The position numbers and the translations under genes are program-made. Below, in pieces: positions 1-10,812 of a DNA stretch of 64,000 nt (its first letter is position 1; each line of letters begins with the position of its first letter). Source of the stretch: Trichosporon coremiiforme (taxonomy: Eukaryota; Basidiomycota; Tremellomycetes; Trichosporonales; Trichosporonaceae). The notes beneath the pieces are model-generated. The model was not told where the DNA came from. It saw only the letters and a program-made list of their open reading frames with translations, and did no database searches. The stretch is taken from NCBI GenBank assembly GCA_039545355.1, contig BCJJ01000008.1:744001-808000 (forward strand). The letters run 5' to 3'.

Positions 1-2666
1 ATGAACGCGCACGGGATTCCCAAGCACCGCCAGCTGCCCGACAAGGAGGCTAAGCTCTTCAAGGAGGTCCTTGTAAGTGTTCGCCCGACTTTTGACTTTG
101 CGCATGGTGCATGGTTGCTGACATTGCTAGACTCAGTACGAGCTCAAGCAGTACAAGAAGGGTATCAAGGCCGCGGACACTATCCTCAAAAAGTATCCCA
201 ACCATGGAGGTGAGCTGGAGTAGCCTGCCCAAGCTTATGATAGAAACTATCGCCTTGAAGGCGCTCACGATCCACTCGTCCCTCCCCTTCCCTCCGACCG
301 CTACGTCGGCCGCGAAGGCGGAGGAGGCCGAGGAGATGGCCCGGCTAGGCGTCAGGAAGGACATTACGAGCCACATTACCTGGCACGTCCTCGGTATCCT
401 CGCCAAGTCCCGTCGCGACTGGACCGAGGCTAGCAAGGCGTTCGCCATGGCTCGTAAGCAGGACCCCGACAACATCCCGGTCCTCCGCGACGCCATTTCC
501 CTTGCTACGCACACCCGCAACTACCCGCTAGCCATCGAGACCAGGCATCACTACCTTCTGCTCCGACCGCAGATCCGTTCGTCATGGCTCGGCCTCATGA
601 TCGCTCACGAGCTGCACGGCGACTACGAGGAGGCGCTCGCCGTTTTCGATGACTACAAGAACACTCTGAACAAGGAGGGAGGAACCGCCCCGGAGCGCGC
701 TCAGGTGCTTCTGCACGTCATCAAGATGTGCATCGCTGCCGGCAAGTTCCAGAGCGGTCTCGACCGCCTTGAGAAGGGTGTTGAGGAGGGCACGATCAGC
801 CCGCGCGGTGAGGTCAGCGAGCTGAGGGCCCAGCTCCTCGGCGAGCTCGGAAGGAAGCAGGAGGCCGAGGACGCTTACCGCGTTCTCCTTGAGCAGAACA
901 GCGACAACCTCAAGTACTACCGCGGCTTCCTCCGAACACTGGGCTACGACATCACCAAGCCTCTGGATGCCTCCGCGATCGACCATGTCCTGAAGCAGCT
1001 CGACGGTTTTGGCGAGACTTACCCTCGCTCGTCGGCTCCCCGCCGGCTGCCCCTGGATGTTGCTGAGGGAGATGAGTTCAAGAAGCGTGCTCGCGAGTAC
1101 ATTGTTCGCGGACTCGAGCGTGGCGTTCCGTCTCTGTTCGTCGACGTGAAGGGCGTCTACAGGGACACCTCCAAGCTGCTTGCTGTTGGCGAGATCATGG
1201 ACGAGATCATCTCCAAGCTTGAGTCGGAGACCAGCCTCCACGGTGACGACACCATTCCTCCCCCCACCACCCTTCTTTGGGCTTACTACTTCAAGGCCCT
1301 TCACCTCTCCCACCCGCTGAACCCCAAGCCGGACTACGCCAAGGCTCTCGACCTCATTGATGTCGCCCTGAAGCACACCCCGACGCTGCCTGAGATCTAC
1401 ATGGCCAAGGCCATGATCCTCAAGCGTGCCGGCGATGTTCAGGCTGCTGCTGAGGCTATGGAGGAGACTCGTCTGCTCGATGGCCAGGACCGTTTCCTGA
1501 ACAGCAAGGCTGCCAAGTACTGGCTCCGTGCCAACAACGTCGAGAAGGCGGAGGAGCTGCTGGCCATGTTCACCAAGAAGGACGTGACTGCCACCCAGGA
1601 CCTGACGGACATGCAGTGCCTCTGGTTCCTGACCGAGGAGGGCGATGCTCATACCCGTAACGGCAACCTGGGCATGGCTCTCAAGCGCTTCCAGGCTCTT
1701 GCTACGGTATTCCAGGAGTACGAGGACGACCAGTACGACTTCCACTCGTACTGCATGCGCCGCATGACGTTCTCGGCCTACGTCGACCTGATCAAATACG
1801 AGGACACCATCCGGGTCCACCCTGCCTTCTTCCACTCCGCCCTCGCCGCGATTGACATTTACGTTCGCATCTCCGACGACCCCAACCTCACTGTCGAGCA
1901 TCTTACGCCGGAGCAGGAGGCCGAGCGCAAGAAGGCGGCCAAGAAGGCTCAGAAGGCCGAGCAGAAGGCGCGCAAGGCCGCTGCCGCTTCGGGCGAGAAG
2001 AAGGACGAGGCGCCGGCTCCCGACCAGGACCCGCGGGGTGAAAAGCTGCTCAAGACCGAGACGCCTCTGGACGACGGACTGAAGCTCTGGACCCGCCTCC
2101 AGCAGAACCACGCCAGCAGGATAGAGACCTGGCTCGCTGGCTTCGAGCTTCACCTCCGCAAGGCGCAGTACCTCCTTGCTCTTAGGGATCTGCGTGAGGC
2201 TGCCGCCATCGACAAGAACGGTGCCGGTCTCGTCCCCGCTCTCGTCGAGTTCCGCGAGGCTGTCAAGAAGGCCCAGCTTGCTGAGCCGGTCAAGAAGGCG
2301 ATCGACGAGGTCCTTCCCTCTCTCATCGGCGAGACCGACGCTGCTGCTCTCGCCAAGGAGTCGCTCGCTGCCCACCCCAACAGCCCTAAGCACATCGCGG
2401 CTGCCGCCAAGGCCCTCAAGCTTTCGGGTGCGCCCGCTGCCGAGGTCGAGTCTGTTCTGGAGCAGCTCGCTGGCCCCAACACTCCCCCGAACCTGGAGGT
2501 CATGCGCAAGGCGATCAACCTCCTCCCTGCTGCCGAACAGCCCAAGCTCAAGGCTGCCTTCCACAAGGCGTACCCGCTCGCGTACGACTTTGCGACCGAG
2601 GAGGAGAAGGCTGCCCGGGTAAAGGCTCCCGAGGCACAGACCGTAGACGGCAAGGCCGATGTTTAG
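1..2666 (+). CDS. NAA15: NatA N-acetyltransferase auxiliary subunit (NAA15/NAT1)
   Basis: TPR-rich auxiliary subunit of the NatA complex, which anchors the catalytic NAA10 to ribosomes for co-translational N-terminal acetylation. The three-exon model (1-72, 137-209, 244-2666) gives 855 residues, close to the usual NAA15 length. The N-terminus resembles family members: KEAKLFKEVL, then YELKQYKKGIKAADTILKK, then ETIALKALTIHS. The segment ITSHITWHVLGILAKS and the following helical repeats (RPQIRSSWLGLMIAHEL) match the NAA15 solenoid. A Lys/Ala/Glu-rich basic stretch near residues 595-635 corresponds to the charged linker of the family. Both introns are canonical GT-AG; the second splits a Glu codon. 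The ATG is the first base of the window, so an upstream start or 5' exon cannot be excluded. Lys/Arg codons are strongly biased to AAG/CGC, typical of a well-expressed gene. Confidence 0.93.
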
Positions 2667-2790
2667 ACGCAGCATGGCCGATGTCTAAATGCATCTTCAT
2701 ACACCTATAAAAGCTAGATCTCACTATGCAACTCTACCTCAACTCGTGGTTCTTCTGTCTAACGAGTGCATACTAACGCTTCCGCTACAA

Positions 2791-4683
2791 CTAGGCCGAG
2801 TCGACCCACTCGATCGAGCCGGCGATCGCGACCGTCGACGGCAGCTTGCCGGGGCTCGGGGAGAGAATGGTGTACTTCCTCTTGAGGGTATCGACAGCAG
2901 TGATGACGACAAAGCCAAGGACCTCGCGCTGCGCGATCTCTTCGCGGTACGGGACTTCGTCCTCGTCGATCTCCTCCTTGACCTCATCTTCGGCCGCCTT
3001 CTCGCCCTCCTCCTCCTTGATCTTGGTCTTAGCGGTCTCGAGGCGGTCTTCAGGGTCGACGCGGACGATGGCGAGCACAGTGTTGAGCAACCGGACGACG
3101 TGAGCGGGACCTCCGGGATCGACGCGAGTCAGGCGGGTCGGCGAGAGGACGTGGGACGAGCCGAGCGGGAGCGCAGAGGTCGGGGCGGCATTTCCCTCTC
3201 CAACACGCAGGACGTGGAGCGCATCCCAGGGGATTTGGAACGAGTACGGGTTCAGCTGCAGGCCGAGGGGCACCGTACTTCCCGAGAGACCAGCAAGGGC
3301 AGGCGGCAGCGCGGGCTCGCCGTAAAAGTACGTTCGGACCTGCTGCGAGTGCGCGAGCTCGCGGTATGCGTCGTCGAGGTCGACCACACCACCGCTCTTA
3401 GGAAGGGGGACGACCTTGACACCGCTCGGGGCGAGGAGACGCTGCAGCTCAATCGTGATCTTCTCATGGCCGATGACAATCACAAAGTCCACTGATGGTC
3501 AGCTGGAATTCACTCGTCGTGGGCCACAGCTATACGTACCGTCAAACACGTCCACGGCCTGCTGCAGCAGAGGGTAGCGCGTGCGGTTCTCCTTCGTCTG
3601 ACCCAGCGTCGGATTCGTGAATGCAGACGGCGTGTCGAGGAACAAGCCACTGTGCACCAGTAGCGGGTCCTTCTCCAGACGCGCGCGGTACGCCTCGCCC
3701 ATGTTCTCGATCAGCTTGGTCCAGATCGGCACACCGCGGGTCGCGGGCTCCTGTCCACCGTACCACCACCCGAGTGTGGGTACGTCTGCGCTCAGCGTGT
3801 TGCTCGGCATGGAGGCGGGCGGTGAGCCGAAGGGGTGTCCGAGGTGGTGGGAGGGGATCGGGTGCGATGGCGTCGACAGCGCAAGCGTTCCGGGGATCAG
3901 GTTCGAAGGCTTGGGTCAGTTGGTACGATGATAATGGGAACTTACGCTTGACGGGTCAAGACCAGCAACGCCGACCGTCCAGCCCATGCCGCTACCAAGC
4001 GCCATGTTCACGAGGTTCTTCACCACCGTCGTCTTGCCGCTGCTCGGCGGACCAACGACCATCACTCGCGGACCTTTCGGTCCCTCGGGTGTCGATAGCG
4101 CCCCCTCGCCGCCTCGTCGGGAAAGGATGCGTAACCGCTCCAGAGCCAGGTGCAGACTGTTCAGGTGCGGTTGCGTCGTCGAAGTCGAAGTGTACTGCGA
4201 TGCTGGGAGTGTGGAAACTGATGTCAGCTAAGTCGTATGACATGCTAGCGCACCCTCGATCTTTCCTTCGGTCGGAGAGTAGACAGCTCCCTTGTTATAG
4301 CGGTACAGAGGGTACCATGTCGTTGGCGGCAGCTCCTCGCCGTTGATATATACTGGGTCTGTCGAGTGTACCTAATCAGTGGTCAGTGCCATGCCCGGGA
4401 CAGCATCAGCGAGAGCCAGTACATCAGCCAGAGAAACTACAGATCAGACAAGCTGGGCTAATAGTCAGTAAACAACCCCTGAGTGTGCCATGTGCACTCA
4501 CGTCTGTGTCCCTGCCCAGCACATCTGGTTGTCGCGAGTCACTGGCTGATGCTGCTAGCTCTCGCTTTGAATGCTGCGTCAGCGACTCACTCTCAAGGCA
4601 ATGTTCTCGTCGGGCTCGAGTTCAAAGCGCCATTCTGATCCAGGCTCCATAGGCACGATGGCCTGCTCTTGCTGCCCCTCCAT
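2791..4683 (-). CDS. CLP1: mRNA cleavage/polyadenylation factor CLP1 (polynucleotide kinase family)
   Basis: CLP1 is the P-loop component of cleavage factor I in pre-mRNA 3'-end processing; animal homologues also phosphorylate RNA 5' ends in tRNA splicing. Five exons (4683-4591, 4371-4254, 4202-3946, 3909-3540, 3491-2791) give 512 residues. The N-terminal beta domain includes FELEPDENIALR and YRYNKGAVYSPTEGKIE. The Walker A motif GPPSSGKTT is at about residues 121-129, followed by WTVGVAGLDPSS. The C-terminal half has VVPLPKSGGVVDLDDAYRE and the RTYFYG motif seen in CLP1 proteins. An acidic insert (EEEGEKAAEDEVKEE) lies in the C-terminal domain. The first intron (219 nt) is long for this locus and could hide a small exon. 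The exon 3 acceptor was chosen at CCCAG rather than GCAG because only that keeps the family sequence in frame. It ends convergently with NAA15. Confidence 0.9.
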
Positions 4684-4948
4684 GATATCTAGCGAATTTT
4701 GTAATGATGACAACCAAAACCGAGATGATCTTATTGTTGTCGAGCTTGACGCCCGCGAGCACGAGTGACGACTGATTTGATATAGAATCCTGCCTAACAC
4801 GTCATTCCGGGACCCCGCAATTGAACTGAAACCACCTGTCCCAGATGGCGCTAGGCGAGGGAAGACGTTTGCCACCACCCGTGATCTTCGTGTTTCTGCA
4901 CTGCATTGCACTCGGTCACACCACCTCTAGCAAGGCCCATCAGTAACC

Positions 4949-5905
4949 AGTGAGCTTACCAGTCTATATTGATGAGCTGACAGACAGTGGCTTCGTTCAC
5001 CACCCGGCGGCTAAGTGCGTATCGAGCGACCGAAACGAGCAAAACACGCCTATGAGGTCATGTACTGATGCTTATCGCAGTGAAGGAACTGGCCGAGATC
5101 AAGGACAACGGCACGCCGGATGGAATAGCCCTCATGACGGCGGACTCAATGTCGGAGTGGGTCTTCACGATCGCCGTCCTTGGCGACGAGACGGTGTACC
5201 GGGTACGTATTATGGTGCATGCTTCTCTCGCATGCGGCCATCCGGAGCCCGCGGAGCAATGTTATTGACAGCCCGCCAGGGAGAAAAGTTCGCCCTGCGT
5301 CTCAAGTTTGGAGACCGCTATCCTATCGAATCGCCCGAGGTGAGCACAGACTGCTGCGGGAGTCTCTCGGTCTCGAGTCACTATCGAGCACCTACCTAGG
5401 TCCAATCGTGCCGCAGCCGCTGTGCATGGGCGTCTTGGCGAAAGCGAGGAGATTGCGGGCCCGCGCGCAGTACCTGCTCAGGACATCCGGTTAACGCCTC
5501 AGGTCACCTTTGTCGCAAACTCTCAGTTCAAGCCGCCCATGCACCCGCACATCTACACGAACGGCCACGTGTGCGCTAGCATTCTCGGTAGGCTACCTCT
5601 GTGCCACCCGATCAAGCTGACAGTAGGCAACGAGTGGTCGCCTGGTTTGTGAATGCCTCGGAGTCCAACTAACTTTAGCACTGACCGCCGTCTCCGTGTG
5701 CATCACCATGCAGTCGATGCTTGCGAGCTGCAAGAAGAAGGAGCTGTGAGCTTCGAAGAGATGCTGTACAGCTGACCAACAGCCCGGAGGGCAACGACCG
5801 CTACGTCGCGCGTGCGCCGTCAAATCCCAAGCGTACCCAGTGGGTTTACCACGACGACGTGAGCTTGCAAGTTCGCGGCGACGTAGCTGACCGCAGACCG
5901 TTTAG
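4949..5905 (+). CDS. UBE2W: ubiquitin-conjugating enzyme E2, UBE2W type
   Basis: E2 enzyme of the UBE2W/UBC16 type; the human enzyme ubiquitinates alpha-amino groups at disordered protein N-termini. Nine exons sum to 465 nt (154 residues; human is about 151). Visible signatures are VYRGEKFALRLKFGDRYP, then PMHPHIYTNGHVCASILG with catalytic Cys at about residue 94, then QSMLASCKKKE and the C-terminal NPKRTQWVYHDDTV, which parallels the UBE2W WWYHDD ending. The usual E2 HPN motif is replaced by HPH, as in UBE2W. In the best model the start codon is split: A at 4949, TG at 4988-4989, with intron 4950-4987 between. Exons include an 18-nt one (5627-5644) and a 9-nt last one carrying the stop. A simpler alternative start is ATG 5068, but this loses the conserved N-terminal RRLMKEL helix. 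Confidence 0.88.
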
Positions 5906-6069
5906 AAACTATATCACCCGAACCTCCGAGACTTGTGACCGCGTGACCCACATCGCTCCGCATCTACGCATAAACTAGGGTCGGGGAGTCTATATCCCTG
6001 CCGTGAACCCGATCGAGAGTTCACATTGTATGTATTCGTGACATGGCCTACTATCGTACACTACAAACA

Positions 6070-6817
6070 TTATCGCGCAGCTAAGCTGCCAAGGCGGCTT
6101 AGAGGGTCTTCCGCGACCTCCGCTGCTTTGTCAGTTCAGGACTCGTCGTCAACTCACCTTCTTCGATGGCGTCGGACTGGGCGACGATCTTCAGGACAGC
6201 CTTCTTTGATGACTCCTGCAATTCACCCGCAATGATGAGCTCGTCCAGAATCGCGTACGCCTTCTGGAAGTTGAAGATGAGATCAAGCTCGCACACCTGT
6301 TCGTTAGCTCACTTATCGAAGGCAGGCAGCTCACGTTGCCAAAGTACCGGTCCAGGACCTCGACGTATCGGTGGATAACCTCTAGGGTAATGAGCTCGTT
6401 CTCTCCTGGCGTAATCGAGGTGATGAAGAACAGAGATGCGTAGCGGCGGTAGATGACCTTGGTGTCTATCTGTCAGCTCTGGGCGCGAATGAGTCGCTGG
6501 GAGGGTGGGGGTATTGCGGGCCATCGCGGCCAATGCCGACATGGTGCGACCCCCTTCCGTGATACACACCCTTGTACTCGAGGAAATTACACATCCGTGT
6601 TCGTCGCGCAAGCACCAGCTGCGTCACATCCTTCACGATCTTGGCCTTCGTCTTGCTCGGCAACGTCTGGAACCATTTCGCGAGGCGCACCTTGCCTGAG
6701 TTGAGTTAGCTCACGACTGGTTCACAACTCTCGAGTGCTCGCTGAGACCGTGGGCTGACGGCTCGGCAGAGAAGCGTACTCACCTTGCCGGCTCACGAGC
6801 ATGACATAGTTGATCAT
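6070..6817 (-). CDS. APS1: AP-1 clathrin adaptor complex small (sigma) subunit
   Basis: Small chain of the AP-1 adaptor that sorts cargo into clathrin vesicles between the trans-Golgi and endosomes. Five exons add up to 161 residues, the standard sigma length. The start is [20 protein letters not shown] with the first intron after codon 11. Further signatures are [40 protein letters not shown] and the AP-1-typical [19 protein letters not shown], followed by GGELQ-like [13 protein letters not shown]. The [10 protein letters not shown] stretch and the C-terminal tail (SRLGSL) favour sigma-1 over sigma-2 or sigma-3. The last exon is 56 nt. It lies tail to tail with the E2 gene; only about 165 bp separate the two stops. 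Confidence 0.92.
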
Positions 6818-7095
6818 GGCTGCGGAGTGCTGTCGTTGTCGGGCCGTGAACTGTCGAATGTCGACGAGGTTGCACGAAGCTGAGCATTGAAGGCGTCGCC
6901 GTCGTGCGCTGGATTCCAGGGCCGACCACGTGGAAAAGTGTTAGGAAGGCACGACCCCGCGCGCCGCGAGCTGAAACCGTCAGGCCGTCAGGCGAGACCT
7001 CCACTTCACCCGCCCAGCACCCGTACGACTGCACATGTCCGTGACGACCGGATCTGGGGAATCTCTGCATCACCATATCTGCAAGACCGACGAGA

Positions 7096-8518
7096 ATGGC
7101 CGAAACGCAACCCGCTCCGAGAAGCTCGGGACAGGGATCCGCCGCCGCCGAGCTCAGGCAGCTGCTCGAGTGCGAGACGGCGAAGACTCGCCTACGCCGC
7201 CTAGCCGTGAGCTGCATGATGCGAAGGTGGTAACTGACAACAGACGCATACCTCACCGCCCTTCAACCCCGTCTGCGCTCACACAACACCTGAATCATGC
7301 GCGAAGGCAAACGGGAGGGCCTGCACGCGGACTCACTTCGAGCCCATCAGCAGACCGTACACCGATCCCGGGCTGGGCTACTGCTCTTACCTCAACATGT
7401 GCTACGGGGAAGGCATGTTCAGCAACAACCCGAGTCTTGGTGAAGGCACGCGGGGAACGAAGGAGTGTCGGTGAGTGCCCTGCATGCTGAGTCTGTACTT
7501 CGCTGCCGCGCGCGGCAGCCCGAGTCCTCGCACTTCTTGATCCGGTGGCAACCGCAATGCCAGCTTCCCATCCACCATATGTTAGCTGACGCCAGATATC
7601 TCCACTTCCAGGTTGCGCCCTCCGAGCAGCGTCATTCTGTACCTGCGCCCGGTCCCGTTCCATTGCCGGTACCGGAGAAGCTGGCGGGGAAGGTGACGAA
7701 GGGTCCTGCGCAGTGGGTGAACTGCGACATCCGAAGCTTCGACTTCAGCGTGCTTGGGCAGTGAGTCCCTCCCATCAGCTTCGAGACGCTGCTGGTTTGT
7801 CAAGCTAATGACAGGTTTCAAGTGATTGTGGCAGACCCGCCATGGGACATTCACATGACCGTGAGTTAGCTCTGTGCTGATGTTAACTGACTTCAGCTTC
7901 CCTACGGCACGATGACCGACGACGAGATGCGCGGCCTGCCTCTGGCGTCCCTGCAGCCGGACTGGGGTATTCTTGCCCTATGGGTGACGGGACGCGCAAT
8001 GGAGCTTGCGCGTGAGCTGTTCGCGCTCTGGGGCTACGTCCGTGTAGACGAGTTGGTGTGGCTCAAGACGAACCAGCTGCAGCGTCTCATCCGCACAGGA
8101 CGGACTGGCCACTGGCTGAACCACACGTGCGAGCACCTGCTTGTTGCGTTGAAGCGGCCGGCCAACTGGCCCCGCGACAAGCCCGTGCCGTGGGACGAGG
8201 ATCCAGGACTCCGTGCGCTGCGCAGAGGCATCGATACCGATGTTGTCGTCGCCGAGGTTCGCGAGACGAGCCGAAAGCCCGACGAGGTGTACGGCGTCCT
8301 TGAGCGGCTGAGCTCGGGCAGGAAGCTTGAGCTCTTCGGCCGCAAGCATAATATCAGAGAGGGATGGCTTACCCTCGGTAACCAGCGTGAGTACTTTAGC
8401 TTCATCGCTCAGAGGCAGAAGCTGACAGCTAGTCGGCGGCTCGCAGGTCGCAGAGCCCGACCTCCACGCCCGCCTCGAGAGCCGATACCCCAACCAGTCC
8501 TTCAAGCTCGTCCAGTGA
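7096..8518 (+). CDS. IME4: mRNA N6-adenosine methyltransferase, METTL3/IME4 type (MT-A70)
   Basis: Catalytic m6A writer: transfers methyl from S-adenosylmethionine to N6 of adenosine in RNA. Six exons (7096-7206, 7244-7470, 7596-7760, 7815-7860, 7897-8386, 8433-8518) give 374 residues, shorter than human METTL3 (580), mainly through a short N-terminus. The catalytic DPPW motif is at about residues 175-178 within [19 protein letters not shown]. It is followed by [44 protein letters not shown] and [17 protein letters not shown], all matching METTL3 closely. A Cys-rich segment upstream ([28 protein letters not shown]) corresponds to the METTL3 CCCH zinc-finger region; each intron junction restores that alignment. 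Its intact catalytic core suggests an active enzyme. It converges on NCS6. Confidence 0.93.
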
Positions 8519-8641
8519 TCCAGTAGTTGTACATGAGTATGCAAGTGTAATATCTAGTGATGCTGTGGTGGTACAGATGGTCGTGTGTCCTGCCGAGACG
8601 CAGGCGACAGCCGGAAACCCAATCTCAGTACGCCGCGATGG

Positions 8642-10147
8642 CTACTCCGCGCTGATCTCGACCTTGGCCAGCGGCCGCTCAATCCCCTCCACGCCCTCCG
8701 CGACGCGAAGCTTGCGCTGGTATTTCGGGATCGTGCGTTGGCCGGCGGGCGCCTCGCCGCTCGGGGAGTAAGTGTCTTTCTGCATGTCAGTTCGTATCGG
8801 ATGTCAAAAAACTCACGAGTGCCTGGCGGTCGAGACCGCTCTCCAAGCCTTGCAAGAGAGCGCAGGCTTTCTGTGATGTCAGCAATGCTCCAGCGAAGAG
8901 GCGAGCTGTCCAGTCCTCCGAAGAATGAAGATGACTCAATGGGAAACACTTACGCAGAGATCGTTAGAGGCAATGTATCCACAGCGCTTGCACGTCTCTG
9001 TCTCTGTCAGCTAAGAATAAAAGGAGGCTAGCTCACGCATCTGCTTCAAGTTGCCCTTCGTCTTCTTGTCGAGCACGAAGCTCTCCCCGGACCGGATGAT
9101 GTCGATAATCGCCGAGGGGCGCACAGCCTCCAGGTCCTTCAGGAAGATGCGCGCGTAGCCACGATAGGCTGCTGTCAGCTAAGGTAGGGGTTTTCTAAGC
9201 TCACCCTCGGGGGAGTAAATGCACTCTGTCGAGAAGTACGTCAACTTCTTGAAGTAGGCATACCTGCTGTCAGCTCTGCAACCAAAAAAGCAACTTACAT
9301 GACGATCTCCTTCTCGTACGCGTACTTGAAGGGCTTGGAACGCTTGATCGTGTCGTCGCCCTGCGTCGTGACTGCCGTGCATCGGCCGAGGCGTGCGACG
9401 TCTCCGCGGAGGACTGGATGTCAGCTGATACGGACCAGTACGCAGAAAGCTGTAAGCAGCACTTGAGCAAGCTTCTGCTTCTTTGTTACTCACTGTTCAT
9501 GAGGACGGTCTCGGCGATGTCGTCCGCATTGTGGCCGGTCACGATGTGCTCGATGCCGAGCTCTGCCGCGCCGCGGTCCAGCGCCTGTCGTCGGAAGACG
9601 CCGCAGAAGGTGCAGTTGTTCTTCTTGCCAACCTGGTCGACGACACGGTCCATCGTCCAGCCGTACAACTCATCGTAGGATAGGATCTTCAGGGGAAGAC
9701 CGTACTCGGCCTGGTTTTGCTTCACAGTCTGTGTTGTCAGCTTGCCGATGCGATGTTGAAAGCTTGTGGATGCGGCCGCAATCTCACCTCGAGAGAGTCG
9801 TCCCGGTATCCCTTGATACCCTCATCAATCGAAAGCAGGTGCAGGTCGAGCCCGTAGTCGTAGCGCTGGTTCAGTGTCGTCAGGACGTGAGCGAGAACCG
9901 TCGAGTCTGATGTCAGTCACTTCCGCGGGCATCGGTGTTGCGGCGTACCTTTCCCACCGCTCGCTCCAATAGCGACACGCTCTCCACGCTCAAAGATGCT
10001 CCCCCCTCCGGCGCCGCTCTTCGTAATGGTCTCATGCACCTCGGTCTCGAACACGTCGTAGAAGCACTGCTTGCACACCTGCTGTCCCGTCTTTGGTCGC
10101 TTGACCAGGGCACGGGCCGACTCGCAGATGCTGCACTGGATCGGCAT
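8642..10147 (-). CDS. NCS6: cytoplasmic tRNA 2-thiolation protein 1 (NCS6/CTU1)
   Basis: ATP-dependent PP-loop thiolase that, with NCS2/CTU2, installs 2-thiouridine at wobble U34 of Lys, Glu and Gln tRNAs using sulfur carried by URM1. The N-terminus has zinc-binding [10 protein letters not shown] and [11 protein letters not shown]. The PP-loop [11 protein letters not shown] is followed after an intron by DSTVLAHVL. Downstream are [37 protein letters not shown] and [21 protein letters not shown], then [16 protein letters not shown] and a second Cys cluster [17 protein letters not shown]. The gene has about nine exons separated by short introns, read by eye; exon sums were not verified. The chosen start MPIQCSIC fits the family; an upstream in-frame Met at 10258 would add about 37 unconserved residues. 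Confidence 0.92.
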
Positions 10148-10812
10148 TGCGTGCGTCTCCGAGCTCCGAGCGTCGCCGTGTGTTCCGCTTGGATGTGAGA
10201 ATGCGTGCGCTCGACGTGCGATAAGTCGTCGTCGGGGGCGGTCGCGGGATGTCGGCAACTATGCGCTGTGCGAGTGGACGAGGAAGGCCACCTTGCCGGC
10301 TACAACCAGAAATTGTTGCCACCGATTGAGCCGTTGGCGGCAAACCAGGGGCCAGGGGCAGAAAGTGGAGGCCGGAGATTCCAGAGGTCTGAGTAGGCAT
10401 GCGGGACCCTGAGACGCCTGTCCCCGCCACCACGACAGGCTGCGGCGCCTAGCTTGGTTGGCCCGCATGACCCAGGCGACCCGCATTCCCGCAGACAAGC
10501 TTGGTCCTGGGTGTGTCCTGGGCGCTGGGCGTATGCTGGCGGAGTCTCCAGACCCACCCAGTTCCGGCCCCGACTCTTGACGATCAATGACATCAAGCGT
10601 GCAAGCGAGCCACCACCCAGCATCCACCCAGCCTGACCAGCCAGACACGGGAGGTAAGCCCACATAGCACATAGCACATAGCACATCCACATACATCCAA
10701 CCGTCCAGATCCAGACAACCGCATCGACTTACTCCCATCAACCATTGAGCCACCGCCAGATCCCTCGACTCCCTCGACTGCACCACCCACCACCCCTTCC
10801 CTCCCACACACC
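10148..10812. promoter_or_regulatory. divergent promoter region NCS6 / unknown gene
   Basis: 665-bp interval between the start codons of NCS6 (minus) and the downstream gene (plus). No coding signal stands out. It contains a short tandem repeat of CACATAG units at 10661-10686 and a C-rich stretch just before the plus-strand start. No specific regulator site can be named. Confidence 0.5.
10661..10686. repeat. CACATAG tandem repeat
   Basis: Three to four head-to-tail CACATAG units in the divergent promoter upstream of the 10813 gene. Confidence 0.8.

Noticed and set aside
582..2675. 697-codon minus-strand ORF
   Set aside because: Antisense shadow of NAA15, which has clear homology.
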